Shown piece by piece: positions 42,152 through 50,387 of a stretch of 51,000 nucleotides of DNA. This stretch comes from Gammaproteobacteria bacterium (lineage in GTDB: Bacteria > Pseudomonadota > Gammaproteobacteria > Steroidobacterales > Steroidobacteraceae), in assembly GCA_028870355.1 (NCBI GenBank), contig JAGWPU010000102.1, forward strand, positions 1-51,000, read 5' to 3'. A program made the position numbers and the translations under genes. Below the pieces are notes generated by a model. That model worked only from the letters and a program-made list of their open reading frames with translations. It did no database searches and was not told the DNA's origin. How positions within the stretch are numbered: position 1 is the first letter of the stretch; each line of letters begins with the position of its first letter.

Positions 42152-42589
42152 CTAGGCCGAGACCACCTCGCCCGCGAACTCGCGCTCCGCGGCGATCGAG
42201 TTCGCGACCAGACAATCGCGATCCGCCTTGTCGAGGAGCCGCCGCGCCTTTGCCGCATCCGCACCGGCCGCGATGGTCAAGGTCGCGGTCGTGCGAAGCC
42301 GCGAGAACCGCAACTGGCGATCGACGCGGTCGAGCACGCCCTCGACCCGGCACTCGAGCCGCAGCCAGCCGAACATCGACGCGGCACTGACCGCGCGGAA
42401 GGTGAGCACGAAGCAGTTCGCGATCGCCGCCGGCAGCAGGGTCTCCGGCGACCACTGTGCGCCGGTGCCGCCGAACTGTGCCGACGGACCCGCGGCGATC
42501 GTCGCGAGACCGGGGGAGCTCACCGCAACGTCCCCGGACTGCCCGGCCTCGGCGGATGCACGATAGACGTGTGGGAACGGCTCGATCAT
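42152..42589 (-). CDS. OsmC-family protein
   Basis: The 145-residue protein has the OsmC fold blocks: AQWSPETLLPAAIANCFVLTFRAV with the first catalytic Cys and KARRLLDKADRDCLVANSI with the second. OsmC/Ohr proteins are thiol-dependent peroxidases; a few act on persulfides, which may be relevant here (inference). It lies 10 bases after the FadL gene stop on the same strand, in the set with dsrE and tusA. Confidence 0.9.
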   Translation of the reverse strand: MIEPFPHVYRASAEAGQSGDVAVSSPGLATIAAGPSAQFGGTGAQWSPETLLPAAIANCFVLTFRAVSAASMFGWLRLECRVEGVLDRVDRQLRFSRLRTTATLTIAAGADAAKARRLLDKADRDCLVANSIAAEREFAGEVVSA

Positions 42590-42599
42590 CGACGCGGCA

Positions 42600-43964
42600 C
42601 TAGCGCGGCCAGGCGTACGCGAAATCCAGGATGTACTGGTGCATCCGCAGGGAGATCGTCTGCGTCGGATCGAACGAGTTCGGGCCGCTGACCGTCTTCT
42701 CCGGCGCATAGGTGAACGCCATGTCGAACTCCCCGCGATCCGCGAGGTGCCGGATGAATCCGACCGCGATGTGATCCTCGACGACGCCGGGCGCGAGGAT
42801 GTTGAAGGTCGCCTGTGAGCTCGGAACCGGCTGTCGGGCGTGGCTGAAGCCGAACCGGCCGGTCCAGTCCTCGTCGATCTCCCAGCTGACGCCGAGCTTG
42901 ATCACGGTCATGTCGCGCCAGCCGAACCCCGGTCCGGACGCGCCGCCGAGGCAGTCCTGCAGATTCAGCCCCGGAGCGCCGGTCGTCGGGCAGGAGAACA
43001 GGTTCGCGATCGGATTGCTGACGGACGGCACGTCGCTGTACCAGATCTTCTGGACGTCCACGTCGAATGCGACCGGGGGCACCGGCTTGTAGGTCACGCC
43101 GATGGTCGCGTTCGCCGGAATGTCGAAGCCGCCGTGCTGCGCGAACAGGTCGGCGTACTTGGTGAGCCGCGACATGAACATCTTGGTCGTGTACGACGCC
43201 GCGGCGCTGAACTCGGGCACTGGCCGCCATTCGACGCCGAGCGATGCCCCGCCGCCGTAGGACATGTCGGCGCCGTTGTTGGTGAGCGCCGTCGGCATCA
43301 CGGTGCCGCCGCTCGCGGCGAAGGTCTCGGTGTAGGGCGCGAAATTCCCGAGGCCCCGCGCGACGAAACGCTGCATCGCGATGATCGCCGACGCGCCAAC
43401 CGAGAGCTGCCGGTCGAGCAACGCGTGCGCGAAGGTGAAGTTCAGGAACCCTTGCATCAGATCGACGCCCGCGGTTCCGGCGCCGTACGTCCCCGGCAAG
43501 GTGACCGGCGCGGCGCCCGGCCCCGGCGCGAACGTCGCGGTGCCGCCCTGCCACACGGTGTTCATGCCGCCGCGCGCATAGAACGCGACGGCGACGCTGT
43601 CGGACGGATCGAGCTGCCAGTTGGCCGCGATATAGGGGATCGGGAACAGCTTGTCGCCGCTGTTGATCGAGTTCGGCCCGATCGTGAACGCGCCACCATG
43701 ACCGTTCGCGAGGCTCGGCGAGGTCGAATAGCTGCGGTCCGGACTGAACAGCGACAGTCCGACCTCGAGGCGGTCCGGGACGAACGCGAGGCCCGCTGGA
43801 TTCGTCGCGATGACCATCACTTCCTCGGGATCGGCGCTGCCCGCACCGGCGAGGCCATCGCTCTTCACGCCGACGCCGTCGGTCAGATAGCCGTTCGTCG
43901 CCTGGGCGACGCCCGCCGCAAGCACCGTCATCGACACGACGACCTTGGGTAGCCAGTGTTTCAT
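42600..43964 (-). CDS. FadL/OmpP1-family outer-membrane channel
   Basis: The 454-residue protein has a signal peptide (AAGVAQATNG) followed by the N-terminal hatch of the FadL family: GYLTDGVGVKSDGLAGAGSA, with EEVMVIATNPAGLAFVPDRLEVGLSLF. Beta strands of a barrel follow to the terminal aromatic-rich strand FAYAWPR. FadL barrels admit hydrophobic molecules. Position in a set with TusA and DsrE suggests import of hydrophobic sulfur or organosulfur substrates (inference); fatty acid uptake is the family default. Confidence 0.88.
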   Translation of the reverse strand: MKHWLPKVVVSMTVLAAGVAQATNGYLTDGVGVKSDGLAGAGSADPEEVMVIATNPAGLAFVPDRLEVGLSLFSPDRSYSTSPSLANGHGGAFTIGPNSINSGDKLFPIPYIAANWQLDPSDSVAVAFYARGGMNTVWQGGTATFAPGPGAAPVTLPGTYGAGTAGVDLMQGFLNFTFAHALLDRQLSVGASAIIAMQRFVARGLGNFAPYTETFAASGGTVMPTALTNNGADMSYGGGASLGVEWRPVPEFSAAASYTTKMFMSRLTKYADLFAQHGGFDIPANATIGVTYKPVPPVAFDVDVQKIWYSDVPSVSNPIANLFSCPTTGAPGLNLQDCLGGASGPGFGWRDMTVIKLGVSWEIDEDWTGRFGFSHARQPVPSSQATFNILAPGVVEDHIAVGFIRHLADRGEFDMAFTYAPEKTVSGPNSFDPTQTISLRMHQYILDFAYAWPR

Positions 43965-44036
43965 CGCCGCACCTCCGTGTTGCACGGCTCCGTGACAGAG
44001 AACTCGATCGCCGGTCAGCCCTCGCGGCGCATCCGA

Positions 44037-44264
44037 TCAGGCGGACTTGCGCAACACGAACCGATAGACGTTTCCCTCGGTGCTCGACTCGACCAATTCG
44101 TTGCCGGTGGTGCGACAGAACGCCTCGAAGTCCTTGACCGAACCCGGATCGGTCGCGAGCACCTCGAGCGTTCCGCCGGCGCCGAGCGTCTGCAGCGCCT
44201 TCTTCGCGCGCAGGATCGGCAGCGGGCAGTTCAGGCCTTTCGCATCGAGTGTCTGGTCCGCCAT
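44037..44264 (-). CDS. tusA: TusA-family sulfur carrier protein
   Basis: The 75-residue protein contains the conserved CPxP motif in GLNCPLPILRAKKAL, whose Cys carries a persulfide, and the C-terminal beta strands VYRFVLRKSA. TusA is a central sulfur shuttle in sulfur oxidisers. It lies 36 bases after the DsrE gene, an arrangement common in sHdr- and rDsr-containing organisms. In this role sulfur passes between rhodanese, DsrE and TusA toward sHdr. Confidence 0.95.
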   Translation of the reverse strand: MADQTLDAKGLNCPLPILRAKKALQTLGAGGTLEVLATDPGSVKDFEAFCRTTGNELVESSTEGNVYRFVLRKSA

Positions 44265-44300
44265 CGTGCAATCTCCGCCGCGGCGCCACGCCGCGGGACG

Positions 44301-44804
44301 TCAAATGAACAGGTTGATTTCCGATTGCGTCGCGACGTCGATATAGGTCGCCGCGCCGCCGAGTTCCGGCCCCTCGATCATGTCCTTCAGCGTGTAGTCG
44401 AACAGATCCATCGTCATCTGGCACGCGATCATGCGTATGCCGGATTCGACCGCGAGCCCGCGCAGGTCCTCGATGGTCGCGACGCCCTTCTTGCGCATCA
44501 GACGGGTCATCATCGTCGACGCGGCCGCGTCGACGCCCGGGATCATCGAGGCGAGGTTCGGCATGCCCATGTGCATCCCCGCCACCGGCATCTTCATCGC
44601 CGGATTGCCGAGCGGCGAGAGTTGCAGGTCCAGGTTCTTCAGCAACAGGGGCAGACCGTAGAAGGTGAAGAACATCGTGACGTCGAGCCCCATCGCCGCG
44701 GCGGTGGTCGCCAGGATGAACGGGGGATACGCCCAGTCGAGCGTGCCCTTGGTGACGATGATCGACATGCGCTTGGCGCGCCGCTCGGAACCTGTGTCAG
44801 CCAT
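44301..44804 (-). CDS. dsrE3A: DsrE3A-like sulfurtransferase
   Basis: The 167-residue protein belongs to the DsrE/DsrF/DrsH fold: MSIIVTKGTLDWAYPPFILATTAAAMG, TMFFTFYGLPLL, and a C-terminal active Cys in GIRMIACQMTMDLFD. The methionine-rich middle (AMKMPVAGMHMGMP) is typical of the DsrE3A group, which trades sulfur with TusA. The start at 44804 follows a strong GAGGGGGA ribosome-binding site, so the longer N-terminus is preferred over MSIIV at 44768. Confidence 0.88.
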   Translation of the reverse strand: MADTGSERRAKRMSIIVTKGTLDWAYPPFILATTAAAMGLDVTMFFTFYGLPLLLKNLDLQLSPLGNPAMKMPVAGMHMGMPNLASMIPGVDAAASTMMTRLMRKKGVATIEDLRGLAVESGIRMIACQMTMDLFDYTLKDMIEGPELGGAATYIDVATQSEINLFI

Positions 44805-44843
44805 CTGTCCCCCTCAGGCTCGCGTCGATTGTCGCCCGAACAT

Positions 44844-44868
44844 AGCAAATCCGGAGCAAATAGCCAAT
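44844..44868. repeat. Three near-identical 7-base direct repeats
   Basis: AGCAAAT at 44844-44850, AGCAAAT at 44855-44861 and AGCCAAT at 44862-44868 lie in the divergent spacer. The first two are 11 bases apart, about one helical turn. Such spacing can fit a DNA-binding protein on one face. Confidence 0.55.
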
Positions 44869-44880
44869 GATTCTATTAGC
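44863..44880. promoter_or_regulatory. Imperfect palindrome GCCAAT-N6-ATTAGC
   Basis: The arms GCCAAT (44863-44868) and ATTAGC (44875-44880) match in five of six positions as inverted repeat. The right arm ATTAGC also forms the left arm of the palindrome before the second DsrE gene (50326). A shared regulator is possible. Confidence 0.5.
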
Positions 44881-44887
44881 GTGCACG

Positions 44888-44909
44888 CATATGAGGATAA
44901 GATCATATG
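44888..44909. promoter_or_regulatory. Perfect palindrome CATATGA-N8-TCATATG
   Basis: CATATGA (44888-44894) and TCATATG (44903-44909) form perfect 7-base arms with an 8-base spacer in the divergent region between dsrE3A and the deacetylase-family gene. Inverted repeats with 8-base spacers are used by persulfide-sensing ArsR-type regulators such as SqrR, so an ArsR-like operator (for example sHdrR) is a reasonable inference. No regulator gene is present here. Confidence 0.7.
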
Positions 44910-44995
44910 GAGGGCCTTGCATCCGCGGTTCCCCTGCTCCGATAGCGCCCGCCGCGATCCGGGGAATACGGGCCGAACCGCGGCCGGGACGGACG

Positions 44996-46108
44996 ATGCG
45001 ACGATCGACGATCTTCATCGGCAGCGGTACGTGGGACACGCCCGGCTTCGGCGATGCCCATCCGCTCGCGATCCCGCGGGTCGCCAGCGTCGTCCGCCTG
45101 TGCGAAGCGCTCGGGTGGCTCCCGCCGGAGGCGTTTCGCGCGAGCCCGCACGCGTCGATCGCCGAACTCGCGAGCTTCCATTCCGCGGCGTACGTCGCTG
45201 CGCTCGCGGAAGCCGACGCCACCGGGATCGCGCGCGTCGAGATCCGCGAGCGCTTCGGGATCGGCACGCGCGAGAATCCGCTGTTCCCCGGCGTCTTCGC
45301 TCGTGCAGCGGCGGCGGTCGGGGGCTCGCGGCTCGCGGCGGACCTCGCGATGCGCGGTCACCTGTGCTTCCACCCGGAAGGCGGCACCCACCACGGAAGG
45401 CCGGATCGCGCGAGCGGCTTCTGCTACTTCAACGATCCGGTGTTCGCGGTCCGCCGGTTCCTCGAACGCGGCGTGGACCCGGTGCTCTACGTCGACCTCG
45501 ATGCGCATCACGGCGACGGCGTGCAGGACGCGTTTCGCGACGAGCCACGGGTGCACACGGTCTCGATCCACGAACGGGGCCGCTGGCCGTACACCGGGGC
45601 CGCGACGGATCGGGGCGGCGGCCGATCGTGGAATTTCCCGGTCCCGGCGGGCTTCCACGACGCGGAGCTGGAGCTGTTGATGCGCGAGGCGGTGCTGCGG
45701 ATCGCCGCGCGGATCGCGCCGGCGGGGGTCGTGATCGTCTGTGGCACCGACGGGCTCGCCGGCGACCCGCTGTCCGGGCTCGCGCTCGGCAACAGCGCGC
45801 TCTGGGATGCGGTGCTTGCGTTGGTCGCGGTGGCACCGGCCGCGGTGGTGCTCGGCGGCGGCGGCTACAATCCGTGGACGCTCGCCCGCGCCTGGACCGG
45901 GTTGTGGGCGCGGCTCAGCGGTCGGGCAATTCCGGAGTCGCTCCCCGACGCCGCGCGGCAAGTCCTTGCGAACCTCGGGTGCGACCTGATTGACGAGGAT
46001 CGGATCGATCCGGCATGGTTGACCACGCTCGCCGATGCGCCGCGCCCGGGAGCGGTGCGGGCCGAGGTCCGCGGTCTCGTTCCGGATTGGGAGGCTGTCA
46101 CGACGTGA
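44996..46108 (+). CDS. Histone-deacetylase / acetoin-utilisation family zinc hydrolase
   Basis: The 370-residue protein keeps every catalytic element of class I/II deacetylases: the His-His dyad in EGGTHHGRP (132-133), GFCYFND (141-147), zinc ligands Asp169 and His171 in DLDAHHGDG, a third ligand Asp252 in CGTDGLAGDPL, and the GGGGYN loop carrying the transition-state Tyr. It should remove acyl groups from lysines, polyamines or other amines. Its stop overlaps the lipS1 start (GTGA), tying it to lipoate assembly. The start at ATG 44996 gives the normal N-terminus. Confidence 0.9.
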   Translation: MRRSTIFIGSGTWDTPGFGDAHPLAIPRVASVVRLCEALGWLPPEAFRASPHASIAELASFHSAAYVAALAEADATGIARVEIRERFGIGTRENPLFPGVFARAAAAVGGSRLAADLAMRGHLCFHPEGGTHHGRPDRASGFCYFNDPVFAVRRFLERGVDPVLYVDLDAHHGDGVQDAFRDEPRVHTVSIHERGRWPYTGAATDRGGGRSWNFPVPAGFHDAELELLMREAVLRIAARIAPAGVVIVCGTDGLAGDPLSGLALGNSALWDAVLALVAVAPAAVVLGGGGYNPWTLARAWTGLWARLSGRAIPESLPDAARQVLANLGCDLIDEDRIDPAWLTTLADAPRPGAVRAEVRGLVPDWEAVTT

Positions 46109-47178
46109 CGAACTGGGTCGACGCGCTCGCACAGATCGAGGAACTCGACCAGGCGCCCATCGACGCCGCGCTCGTCGCCGATCTCGAGGCCCGTGCCACG
46201 ACCGTGCGCGGACGGCCGATCCGGTTCTCGACGCCGACGTTCAAGGATTACGCGAGCACGGAGCTGCGCGGGTGCTCGAAGAACAGCTTTCCGGCGTTCT
46301 CGATCACCGGCGCGGCCTGCGCGCTGGACTGCGAGCACTGCCGCGCGAAGATCCTCGCGCCGATGCTGCCCGCGACCTCGCCGGAGATGCTCGATCGCAA
46401 GGTCCGCGAACTGATCGCGACGCAGGACCTGCGCGGCTTCCTGCTGTCGGGAGGCTCGAACCGACGCAACGAGATCCCCTATCGACGCTTCTACCCGGTC
46501 GTCGAGCGGCTGAAGCGCGACCATCCGGACCTGCAGATCGCGATCCACACCGCGCTCACCGACCTCGGCGGCGCCCGCGCGATGGAGGCGGCGGGCGTCG
46601 ACGTGGCGATGCTCGACGTGATCGGCGCCGAGGAGACGATCCGCGACGTCTACCATCTGGACCGCCCGGTCGCTGACTTCGAAGCGACGCTGGAGGCGCT
46701 GTGCGCGACCTCGATGGCGGTGACCCCGCACGTCGTGATCGGCCTGCATTTCGGCCGGATCCTCGGCGAGCGGACCGCGATCGACATCGTCGCCCGCCAC
46801 CCGGTCACGAATCTGGTGCTGGTCGTCGTGATGCCGTTCTACGCGACGCCCGGCACGTTCCGCCCCCCTGCGGCCGAGGACGTCGGGCGGATCTTCGCCG
46901 AGGCGCGGCGCCGGCTGCCGGACCGCAAGGTGCTGCTCGGCTGTGCGCGGCCGCCGGGCATGCACAAGCGCGTGACCGACGCGTACGCCGTGCTCGCCGG
47001 CCTCGACGGAATCGCGTTCCCGGCGGACGGCGCGGTCGCGGTCGCCCGGGCGATCGGCCGGCCTTACGAGCAGCAGAACGCGTGCTGTTCCATCAAGATC
47101 GGCGAACCCGCGCGCCGCGCGGGCGCCTGCAGTTCGATCGGGGCCACCGCGGCTCCGGACGGAGGAGTCCTCGCATGA
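46105..47178 (+). CDS. lipS1: LipS1, radical SAM lipoate synthase component
   Basis: The 357-residue protein has the radical-SAM cluster motif CX3CX2C at Cys72, Cys76 and Cys79 (ACALDCEHCRAK), the GGSNRRNE-like 'GGE' region and a Cys-containing C-terminus (EQQNACCSIK). Family, size and neighbours match LipS1, which with LipS2 inserts sulfur into octanoyl chains. It starts at GTG 46105 and ends overlapping lipS2 by ATGA. The paired LipS1/LipS2 system is known from sHdr sulfur oxidisers. Confidence 0.86.
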   Translation: MTNWVDALAQIEELDQAPIDAALVADLEARATTVRGRPIRFSTPTFKDYASTELRGCSKNSFPAFSITGAACALDCEHCRAKILAPMLPATSPEMLDRKVRELIATQDLRGFLLSGGSNRRNEIPYRRFYPVVERLKRDHPDLQIAIHTALTDLGGARAMEAAGVDVAMLDVIGAEETIRDVYHLDRPVADFEATLEALCATSMAVTPHVVIGLHFGRILGERTAIDIVARHPVTNLVLVVVMPFYATPGTFRPPAAEDVGRIFAEARRRLPDRKVLLGCARPPGMHKRVTDAYAVLAGLDGIAFPADGAVAVARAIGRPYEQQNACCSIKIGEPARRAGACSSIGATAAPDGGVLA

Positions 47179-48443
47179 GTTGCATCGAACCGTCACGCGC
47201 AGCGGCGAACGCCGGGCCGGCGGCAGCCACCGATCACAACGGCTTCGCGGCGATGCAGCCGCGCGCGCCGGCACCGACACCGCCGCAGAGGCGCAACGGC
47301 GCACGAGTGAAGAGCGCCGACGAGCGGCCGAACGGCGTGTACCTGCCGAACAACAACCTGCTCGCGCCGCACATGCGCTCGCCGGACTACGTGCAGATGT
47401 CGACCGCGGCCGCGATGACGCTCGGGATCATGCCGGGCCGGATGCATCGCTGCGGCTGCACCCGCTGCCTGAACCTGTTGCTCACCTATCCGGAAGGGTG
47501 CCGCGCGAACTGCGCGTACTGCGGGCTCGCGCGCCACCGCGAGGCCGAGCGAGACTATGCCGATCGCAACTTCATCCGCGTCGACTGGCCGGCCGTGCCG
47601 CTCGAGCAGGTGATCGACATCGTCGCGCGCGATCCGGCCGCCAGTCCGTTCCACCGGATGTGCATCTCGATGATCACCCATCCGCGGTCCGACGCCGACA
47701 CCGTCGCGGTGCTCGACGCGTGGACGCGCCGGATCGACCCGGCCGCGATTCCGGTGTCGATCCTGTCGAACCCGACGACGATGGAGCGCGCGGACGTCGT
47801 GCGCCTGAAGGACTTGGGCGCGGAGATCTTCACCGTCGCGCTCGACGCGGCGACGCCGGCGATCTTCGAGCGGACTCGCGGCAAGGGCGTGCAGTCTCCG
47901 CACAAGTGGGAGAAGTACTGGGAGATCCTGCTCGCGGCGCGCGACGTGTTCGGCCCGGGGAAATTCGGGACCCACGTGATCATCGGGATGGGCGAGACCG
48001 AGTCCGAGGCGCTCGCGCTGGTGCAGCGCGTCGTCGACCTCGGCGGCCACAGCCACCTGTTCTGCTTCTTCCCGGAGCGCGGTTCGCTGATGGATCATCT
48101 GCCGGCGACCCCCCGCGACCAGTGGCGGCGCGTGCAACTCGCGCGGTATCTGATCGATTACGCCGGCGCCCGCGTCGAGCAGATGCGCTTCGACGAGCAA
48201 GGCCGGGTCGCCGACTACGGCGTGCCGGCGGGCGAGCTCGAGCGGATCATCGGCGAGGGCGTCGCGTTCCGCACCTCCGGCTGCCCGGGCAAGTTCCGCG
48301 ACGACGTGTCGGCCTGCGACCGGCCCTACGGCGACTCGCCGCCGAGCAACATCGCGAGCTACCCGTTCCAGCCGAACGCACGCGACCTCAAGCGCATCCG
48401 CCGACAGCTCGGCGTGCGCGCGCGCGATCCCGAGGAGGCATGA
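47175..48443 (+). CDS. lipS2: LipS2, radical SAM lipoate synthase component
   Basis: The 422-residue protein has the radical-SAM motif at Cys109, Cys113 and Cys116 (GCRANCAYCGLAR) and an extra cysteine group CGCTRC (93-98) just before it that may bind an auxiliary cluster. A low-complexity Ala/Pro-rich N-terminus of about 50 residues precedes the conserved part (VYLPNNNLLAPHMRSPDYVQM). A GGAGGAG site precedes ATG 47175. It overlaps the ligase gene by ATGA. Together with LipS1 it should form lipoate from octanoate. Confidence 0.86.
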   Translation: MSCIEPSRAAANAGPAAATDHNGFAAMQPRAPAPTPPQRRNGARVKSADERPNGVYLPNNNLLAPHMRSPDYVQMSTAAAMTLGIMPGRMHRCGCTRCLNLLLTYPEGCRANCAYCGLARHREAERDYADRNFIRVDWPAVPLEQVIDIVARDPAASPFHRMCISMITHPRSDADTVAVLDAWTRRIDPAAIPVSILSNPTTMERADVVRLKDLGAEIFTVALDAATPAIFERTRGKGVQSPHKWEKYWEILLAARDVFGPGKFGTHVIIGMGETESEALALVQRVVDLGGHSHLFCFFPERGSLMDHLPATPRDQWRRVQLARYLIDYAGARVEQMRFDEQGRVADYGVPAGELERIIGEGVAFRTSGCPGKFRDDVSACDRPYGDSPPSNIASYPFQPNARDLKRIRRQLGVRARDPEEA

Positions 48444-49519
48444 GCGCGCGCTTTCGGGTCGTCGACGCGGGGCTCCAGGAGGGCCGCTACAACATCGCGC
48501 TGGACCAAGCGATGCTCGAGCTGCATCAGACCGGCGCGATCCCCGATTCGGTGCGATTCATCCACTTCCAGCCGAGCGCGCTCGTCGGGCGACATCAGGC
48601 GCTGTCGCAGGAAGTGGATCTCGAGTACTGCCGCCGCCACGGCATCGGCGTCGGCCGACGCATCACCGGCGGCGGGGCGATCTATCTCGACGAGGGGCAG
48701 CTCGGCTGGGCGCTCGTGTTCAGCCGTCGCACGCTCGGCGCCGCGACGCTCCCGGACGTCGCGCGCCGGATCTGCGAAGCCGCGGCGCAGGGATTGAGCC
48801 GTTTCGGCGTCGATGCCCGGTTCCGGCCGCGCAACGACATCGAGGTCGACGGCCGCAAGCTGAGCGGCACCGGGGGATTCTTCGACGGCGAATCGTTGAT
48901 CTACCAGGGCACGGTGCTCGTCGATCTCGACCCGGCCGCGATGCTCGGCGCGCTGCGGATCCCGCAGGCGAAGCTCGCGAAGCGAGGTCTCGATTCCGCG
49001 GCGGCCCGGATCGTCACGCTGCGCGAGTTGCTCGCGGGCGCGACGCCGGCGATGCCTGCGGTCGAGGAGGCCTTGCTCGCCGGCTTCGAACAGGCGCTCG
49101 GCCTGGAGTTCGAACGCGCCGCGCCGAGCGATGCCGAGCAGCGGCTCGCGCAGCGTCTCTACGCCGAGTCGATCGGGCGCGAGGCGTTCGTCGCCGAGAT
49201 CGATGCGCCGCCGCGGGGTCGCGGGGTGCGGGTGGGAACCCACGCAGCTCCGGGCGGCACGATCACGGTGTACCTGCGCTGCGAAGGCGACCCGGCGCGC
49301 CGGATCGGGCACGCGCTGATCACCGGCGACTTCTTCGTCGCGCCCCCGCGAATGATCTACGACCTCGAAGCGCAACTGCGCGGCACCCCGGTCGAGGACG
49401 CGGCGGCGAGCGTCGATGCATTCTTCGCGGCGCGCCCCGCCGGCACCGCGACGGTCGGGGCGGCCGACTTCCGGCAGGCGATCGAGGCCGCGCTCGCGAC
49501 ACCGCCGGGTACCGGCTGA
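48440..49519 (+). CDS. Lipoate:protein ligase of the sLpl(AB) type
   Basis: The 359-residue protein contains the BPL/LplA fold: a lipoyl-AMP-binding RRITGGGAIYLDEG (where classical LplA has RRxxGGGxVxHD) and the catalytic Lys in DGRKLSGTGGFFDG. A C-terminal accessory domain (about 260-340, THAAPGGTITVYL, and LITGDFFVAPP) is like LplB, so it is a bipartite ligase. Lipoate ligases of this kind attach lipoate or octanoate to the lipoate-binding protein of sHdr systems. An AGGAGG site directly precedes ATG 48440. Confidence 0.88.
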   Translation: MSARFRVVDAGLQEGRYNIALDQAMLELHQTGAIPDSVRFIHFQPSALVGRHQALSQEVDLEYCRRHGIGVGRRITGGGAIYLDEGQLGWALVFSRRTLGAATLPDVARRICEAAAQGLSRFGVDARFRPRNDIEVDGRKLSGTGGFFDGESLIYQGTVLVDLDPAAMLGALRIPQAKLAKRGLDSAAARIVTLRELLAGATPAMPAVEEALLAGFEQALGLEFERAAPSDAEQRLAQRLYAESIGREAFVAEIDAPPRGRGVRVGTHAAPGGTITVYLRCEGDPARRIGHALITGDFFVAPPRMIYDLEAQLRGTPVEDAAASVDAFFAARPAGTATVGAADFRQAIEAALATPPGTG

Positions 49520-49535
49520 GCGGCGCCGAGCGCAC

Positions 49536-50297
49536 ATGAACGACCGGATCCGCACGCTGGCGGTGATCCAGCACGACTCGGCCGAGTATCTCGGTCTGAT
49601 CGAGGATCATCTCGAGGGCCGCCGGATCCGCTTTCGCTATTTCCGGCCGTTCACGACCGACGGCCGACTCCCCGGATCGGCCGAGCGCGCGGATGGCCTC
49701 GTGCTGCTCGGGGCTGGTCCCTGGGGCGGCGCACCGGGACCCCACCGCCTGCCGACGTTCGAGCCGGAAGTCGCCCTCACGGCCGATGCACTCGCGCGCG
49801 GCGTTCCCATCCTCGCGATCGGGCTCGGCGCGCTGATCCTGTGCGTCGCGGGCGGCGGCACGGTGGAGTCCGCGCCGCTGTCCTTCGAGATCGACCTTGC
49901 CGAACGCACCGCGGCCGACGCGCTCGACGGCTACCTGCCCGAGCGCTTCCCGTCGATCCGCTACGGCCGCGACCGGCCGCACCTGCCTCCGGCGGCGCGG
50001 GTGCTCGCGGTCGACGCGACACGACGACCGGCGCTGTTCCGGATCGGCGCCCGCGCGTTCGGCTTCGCCGGCCACCCCGGCATCAAGACCGCGATGATCG
50101 AGGATCTGATCATGGAATTCCCCGAGTCGCCGCCCGACCCCGGGCCCGCGCTCGCGCGGCTGCGCACGATGAACGCCGCGATCGAGGGCGCGCTGGTGCC
50201 GACGATGACCGGTCTGGTGCGCTGCCTGGGATGGATGGAACCGGACGGCCCGGGGCCCGAGCCGGGCTCCGTGGAAGCCCGCAGCGCGCCCGGGTAG
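49536..50297 (+). CDS. Class I glutamine-amidotransferase-like protein with Cys replaced
   Basis: The 253-residue protein has the GATase1 fold blocks: GLVLLGAGPWGG, PILAIGLGA (91-99) and FGFAGHPGIKT. The nucleophile position of the usual GICLGA is Gly96, and the His/Glu pair is reduced to FAGHPG, so glutaminase activity is unlikely. It lies 16 bases after the ligase gene and 90 bases before dsrE. A non-catalytic binding role in the sulfur/lipoate pathway is possible. I could not assign a function. Confidence 0.75.
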   Translation: MNDRIRTLAVIQHDSAEYLGLIEDHLEGRRIRFRYFRPFTTDGRLPGSAERADGLVLLGAGPWGGAPGPHRLPTFEPEVALTADALARGVPILAIGLGALILCVAGGGTVESAPLSFEIDLAERTAADALDGYLPERFPSIRYGRDRPHLPPAARVLAVDATRRPALFRIGARAFGFAGHPGIKTAMIEDLIMEFPESPPDPGPALARLRTMNAAIEGALVPTMTGLVRCLGWMEPDGPGPEPGSVEARSAPG

Positions 50298-50325
50298 ACC
50301 GCGCTTGCGCACGCGAACGAAGTAC

Positions 50326-50341
50326 ATTAGCCTCGGCTAAT
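50326..50341. promoter_or_regulatory. Perfect palindrome ATTAGCC-TC-GGCTAAT
   Basis: A 16-base near-perfect inverted repeat with 7-base arms and a 2-base centre lies in the 90-base spacer before the dsrE-sHdr genes. It shares the half-site ATTAGC with the divergent spacer near 44,875. It could be an operator, or the stem of a short terminator/attenuator. Confidence 0.6.
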
Positions 50342-50387
50342 ACCTCGAGGAGCGGCCCGGCTTGCCGGGAAGCGGGGGAGAGTTCGA

